DNA of 64,000 bases from a bacterium (lineage in GTDB: Bacteria; Acidobacteriota; Thermoanaerobaculia; Multivoradales; JAHEKO01). Below are positions 62,006 to 64,000 of the stretch, one piece after another. The notes beneath the pieces are model-generated. The model made no database searches. It worked only from the letters and a program-made list of their open reading frames with translations, and was not told the origin of the DNA. The position numbers and the translations under genes were made by a program. The stretch spans positions 62,001-126,000 of the forward strand of contig JAAENP010000154.1 of NCBI GenBank assembly GCA_024224155.1, read 5' to 3'. Positions within the stretch are counted from its first letter, which is position 1. Every line of letters begins with the position of its first letter.

Positions 62006-63061
62006 ATGAGAGTCATACAACACGTCGATCCAACCGGGAGCGCGATGGTCGCCCGAGTGCCGTCGAGCGGTACCGCGGCCATCGAGCTCGGCAGTCAGCT
62101 AGTCGTCGAAGAGAGCCAGCAGGCGGTGTTTTTCCGTGATGGCAAGGCCCTCGACACCTTCGGCCCGGGCCGGCACACGCTGGCCACCATGAACCTGCCG
62201 CTTCTGGGCAAGATCCTGGGCATTCCGTTCGAGGGCAAGTCGCCGTTTCAGGTGGCGGTCGTCTTTGTCTCGACCAAGACGTTTCTGGATCTGAAATGGG
62301 GCACCAAGGAGCCGGTGGCCTATCGGGACAAAGAGCTGTCCATGGTTCGCTTGCGGGCGTTCGGCAAGTTCGCGGTTCGGATCAACAACGCCCAGCAGTT
62401 CGTCAACGAGATCGTCGGCACCCAGGGCGTCTACACGACGGATGGCGTAGAGGCCTATTTCAAGGACGTTATCGTCGCTCGGCTCACGGATCTGCTGGGT
62501 GAGAACCTGGACTCGATCTTCGACCTCCCCAAGCTCTACGACGAGCTCGCCATGGGTCTCAAGGCTCGAGTCAGTGAAGACTTCGGCAAGTTCGGGATCG
62601 ATCTCGTCGACCTCTTTCTGGGAGCGATCACGCCTCCCGAGGACGTTCAGAAGCAGATCGACGAGCGCGGCGGCATGGAGGCCGTCGGCGACATGAACGC
62701 CTACCTCAAGTTCAAGGCTGCCCAGGCGATGGGTGACGCCGCCAAGCAGAGCGGTGGCGAGGCGGGTGGAGGAGTCGGGGCCGGCCTGGGTGTGGGAATG
62801 GGCGCCGGCATGGGCATGATGCTGCCCCAGATGATGAAAGAGGCGATGGCGACAGGCGGCGGCGCCGGAGCTCCGGGGGGCGGGCAGACTTCCCCTCCGG
62901 CTTCCCCGGCTGCCTCGGCTCCCGAATCCGCCGGAGCTGCGGCGGCAGCCGGAGCGGCGGTGGTGACCGGAGGCGCAGCTAAGTTCTGTCATCAGTGTGG
63001 CGGCACTCTTCCGGACGGCGCGAATTTCTGTCCGGGTTGCGGCACCAAGGTCGCGGGCTAG
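62006..63061 (+). CDS. SPFH-domain protein with C-terminal zinc ribbon (YdjI-like)
   Basis: 351 aa. The SPFH/band-7 domain occupies about residues 25-225 (LVVEESQQAVFFRDGKALDTFGPGRHTL; TTDGVEAYFKDVIVARLTD; FGIDLVDLFLGAITPPEDV). A Gly/Met-rich segment (GAGLGVGMGAGMGMM), an Ala/Pro linker and a zinc ribbon (CHQCGG...CPGCG) finish it. This matches the so-called virion core protein/YdjI group, of which B. subtilis YdjI works with PspA and YdjG/H in membrane stress. No PspA gene is nearby, so this role is only suggested. Confidence 0.88.
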   Translation: MRVIQHVDPTGSAMVARVPSSGTAAIELGSQLVVEESQQAVFFRDGKALDTFGPGRHTLATMNLPLLGKILGIPFEGKSPFQVAVVFVSTKTFLDLKWGTKEPVAYRDKELSMVRLRAFGKFAVRINNAQQFVNEIVGTQGVYTTDGVEAYFKDVIVARLTDLLGENLDSIFDLPKLYDELAMGLKARVSEDFGKFGIDLVDLFLGAITPPEDVQKQIDERGGMEAVGDMNAYLKFKAAQAMGDAAKQSGGEAGGGVGAGLGVGMGAGMGMMLPQMMKEAMATGGGAGAPGGGQTSPPASPAASAPESAGAAAAAGAAVVTGGAAKFCHQCGGTLPDGANFCPGCGTKVAG

Positions 63062-63123
63062 CCGACATAGTGTTCCGACCGCTCTCGATGTGACAACGAA
63101 ATTGCCGCACGGGACGCTGGAGC

Positions 63124-63900
63124 GTGGTAGCTCAGGTCGATAGCGAGCCACCGCAGGTAACCTGCCCCCAGTGCGGCGGGGAGAACTCGCTGCGCTCGGG
63201 GGAAAGCTTCTTTGCCTGTGCTTTCTGCGGAACGACCCTCTTTCTCGACCGTTCGGCGATCGTCGCTCACTATCGACTGCCCCGGCTCGTCGATCGGAAG
63301 CAGGCGCAAGCTGCTCTGCGCCGGTGGATGGCGGGCAACGACACGGTCAAGGACCTGGATCGCAAGAGCAAGATATCGGCAATCGATGCGGTGACATTCC
63401 CGATGTGGTTGTTTCGCTGGCGCAAGGGGAAACGCGAATCGGTGACCGTCGAGCCGGCGGCTCCGACCCCGATGCCGGTGCTGGCGGATCTTTCCATTCC
63501 AGCGGGAAAGCTCGATCCGTACGATGGTGCGGAGGAGGGCGCAGAGGCGGTGCCGGTCGCAATCCCGCTCGAGACCGCCAGAGGCTGGGTCGAGCAGCGT
63601 GGGGTGACCGCCGATGAGGTGACCGAAGTGGCGCTGGTCGAGATTCCGCTCTGGCGTGCGAGCTACGAATACTCGGGCGAGACTTTTTTCTCGATCGTCG
63701 AGGGATCCACGGGACGCGTTCTGGCCTCGGTCTTTCCGGAGAAGGCGGAGAGTCCGTACATCTTGGTGGCGGTTCTGGGCCTGATTCTGTTCGGTATCGA
63801 GGGTTTGATCATCACCAACCCCTTCCTGAAGCTGGTGGCCTACGCCTTGACCGGCGTGCCGCTGCTGTTCCTGGCTTGGTTGGTTACCCGGAAGGTATGA
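63124..63900 (+). CDS. Zinc-ribbon protein with C-terminal membrane helices
   Basis: 258 aa, GTG start (start uncertain: GGAG is too close for a clean ribosome-binding site). N-terminal zinc ribbon CPQCG...CAFCG, then a soluble region (RLVDRKQAQAALRRWMAGND, AVTFPMWLFRWRKGKRE) and two C-terminal helices (YILVAVLGLILFGIEGLII; AYALTGVPLLFLAWLV). The repeated AxxxFPMWLF and VEIPLWRASYEY segments recall YdjG-type partner proteins of YdjI. Its stop overlaps the next start by four bases (ATGA). Confidence 0.72.
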   Translation: MVAQVDSEPPQVTCPQCGGENSLRSGESFFACAFCGTTLFLDRSAIVAHYRLPRLVDRKQAQAALRRWMAGNDTVKDLDRKSKISAIDAVTFPMWLFRWRKGKRESVTVEPAAPTPMPVLADLSIPAGKLDPYDGAEEGAEAVPVAIPLETARGWVEQRGVTADEVTEVALVEIPLWRASYEYSGETFFSIVEGSTGRVLASVFPEKAESPYILVAVLGLILFGIEGLIITNPFLKLVAYALTGVPLLFLAWLVTRKV

Positions 63901-64000
63901 GCGAGCCCGCTGAATCTCCCGCGAGGGACTCCGACCAGATCGAGGAAGTCCCCCATCGGCTTTCGGATCGCGTCGAAGGCCTGACGTGTCCCAACTGCGG
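63897..64000 (+). CDS. Zinc-ribbon protein, 5' part only (cut by window edge)
   Basis: ATG overlaps the previous stop. Only 34 full codons are visible: an acidic N-terminus (MSEPAESPARDSDQIEE) and then LTCPNCG, the first half of a zinc ribbon. The likely product is another member of the SPFH/zinc-ribbon cluster. The rest lies outside the window. Confidence 0.65.
   Translation, partial: MSEPAESPARDSDQIEEVPHRLSDRVEGLTCPNC

Overview
The window is GC-rich, densely coded bacterial chromosome with no phage, insertion sequence, CRISPR array or rRNA. A lipid A/Kdo operon (kdtA, lpxK, an lpxL-type acyltransferase, a heptosyltransferase-like gene), a secretin, SurA-type chaperones and a complete mra/dcw division cluster with a meso-diaminopimelate-type MurE point to a diderm. 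The gene families and the hybrid type II secretion/type IV pilus operon would suit an Acidobacteriota member of the Thermoanaerobaculia kind. That placement is inference from gene content, not from a phylogenetic marker comparison.

Layout. 1-5.2 kb (minus strand): a truncated YfhO-like membrane protein, an M20 peptidase, a solitary type IV pilin-like gene with a sigma-54-type promoter, and a second, membrane-anchored M20 homologue that lacks conserved histidines. 5.3-12.3 kb: a GT-C-like membrane glycosyltransferase, a UbiA-family decaprenyl-phosphate phosphoribosyltransferase-like protein, a second YfhO-like protein, and a biotin carboxylase with a separate biotin carrier. 12.3-16.5 kb (minus): the lipid A/Kdo operon, whose first gene abuts a 180-bp palindromic repeat element. 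16.8-29.1 kb (plus): an ECF sigma factor and anti-sigma factor lead a tightly overlapping operon for a secretion or pilus machine: GspF, GspE, PilM-, PilN-, PilO- and PilP/GspC-like proteins, a secretin carrying a C-terminal cohesin domain, and three GspG-type pseudopilins. dut follows.

29.3-35.1 kb (minus): SDR oxidoreductase, endonuclease III, a small holin-like membrane protein, YqgE/AlgH, initiator tRNA-fMet with its own terminator, and a DUF3999/DUF2339 pair. 35.3-43.8 kb: enolase with an FtsB/DivIC-like gene, a convergent cation:proton antiporter, mfd, and two parvulin/SurA-type periplasmic folding factors. 43.9-60.0 kb: the dcw cluster in the order mraZ, rsmH, ftsL, ftsI, murE, murF, mraY, murD, ftsW, murG, murC, ftsQ, ftsA, ftsZ, preceded by phased TGGAN repeats that look like the MraZ operator. 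60.0-64.0 kb: a VanZ-like protein, a DUF2846-like secreted protein, then a small cluster containing an SPFH/zinc-ribbon protein and two more zinc-ribbon proteins, the last cut by the window edge.

The most interesting items are the regulated secretion operon with the secretin-cohesin fusion and the Glu5-less pseudopilin, the sigma-54 promoter on the solitary pilin, the palindromic element replacing the kdtA leader, the MraZ operator, and the incomplete SPFH/zinc-ribbon cluster. Starts were chosen from ribosome-binding sites, 1-4 base stop/start overlaps and family N-termini. GTG and TTG starts are common here.
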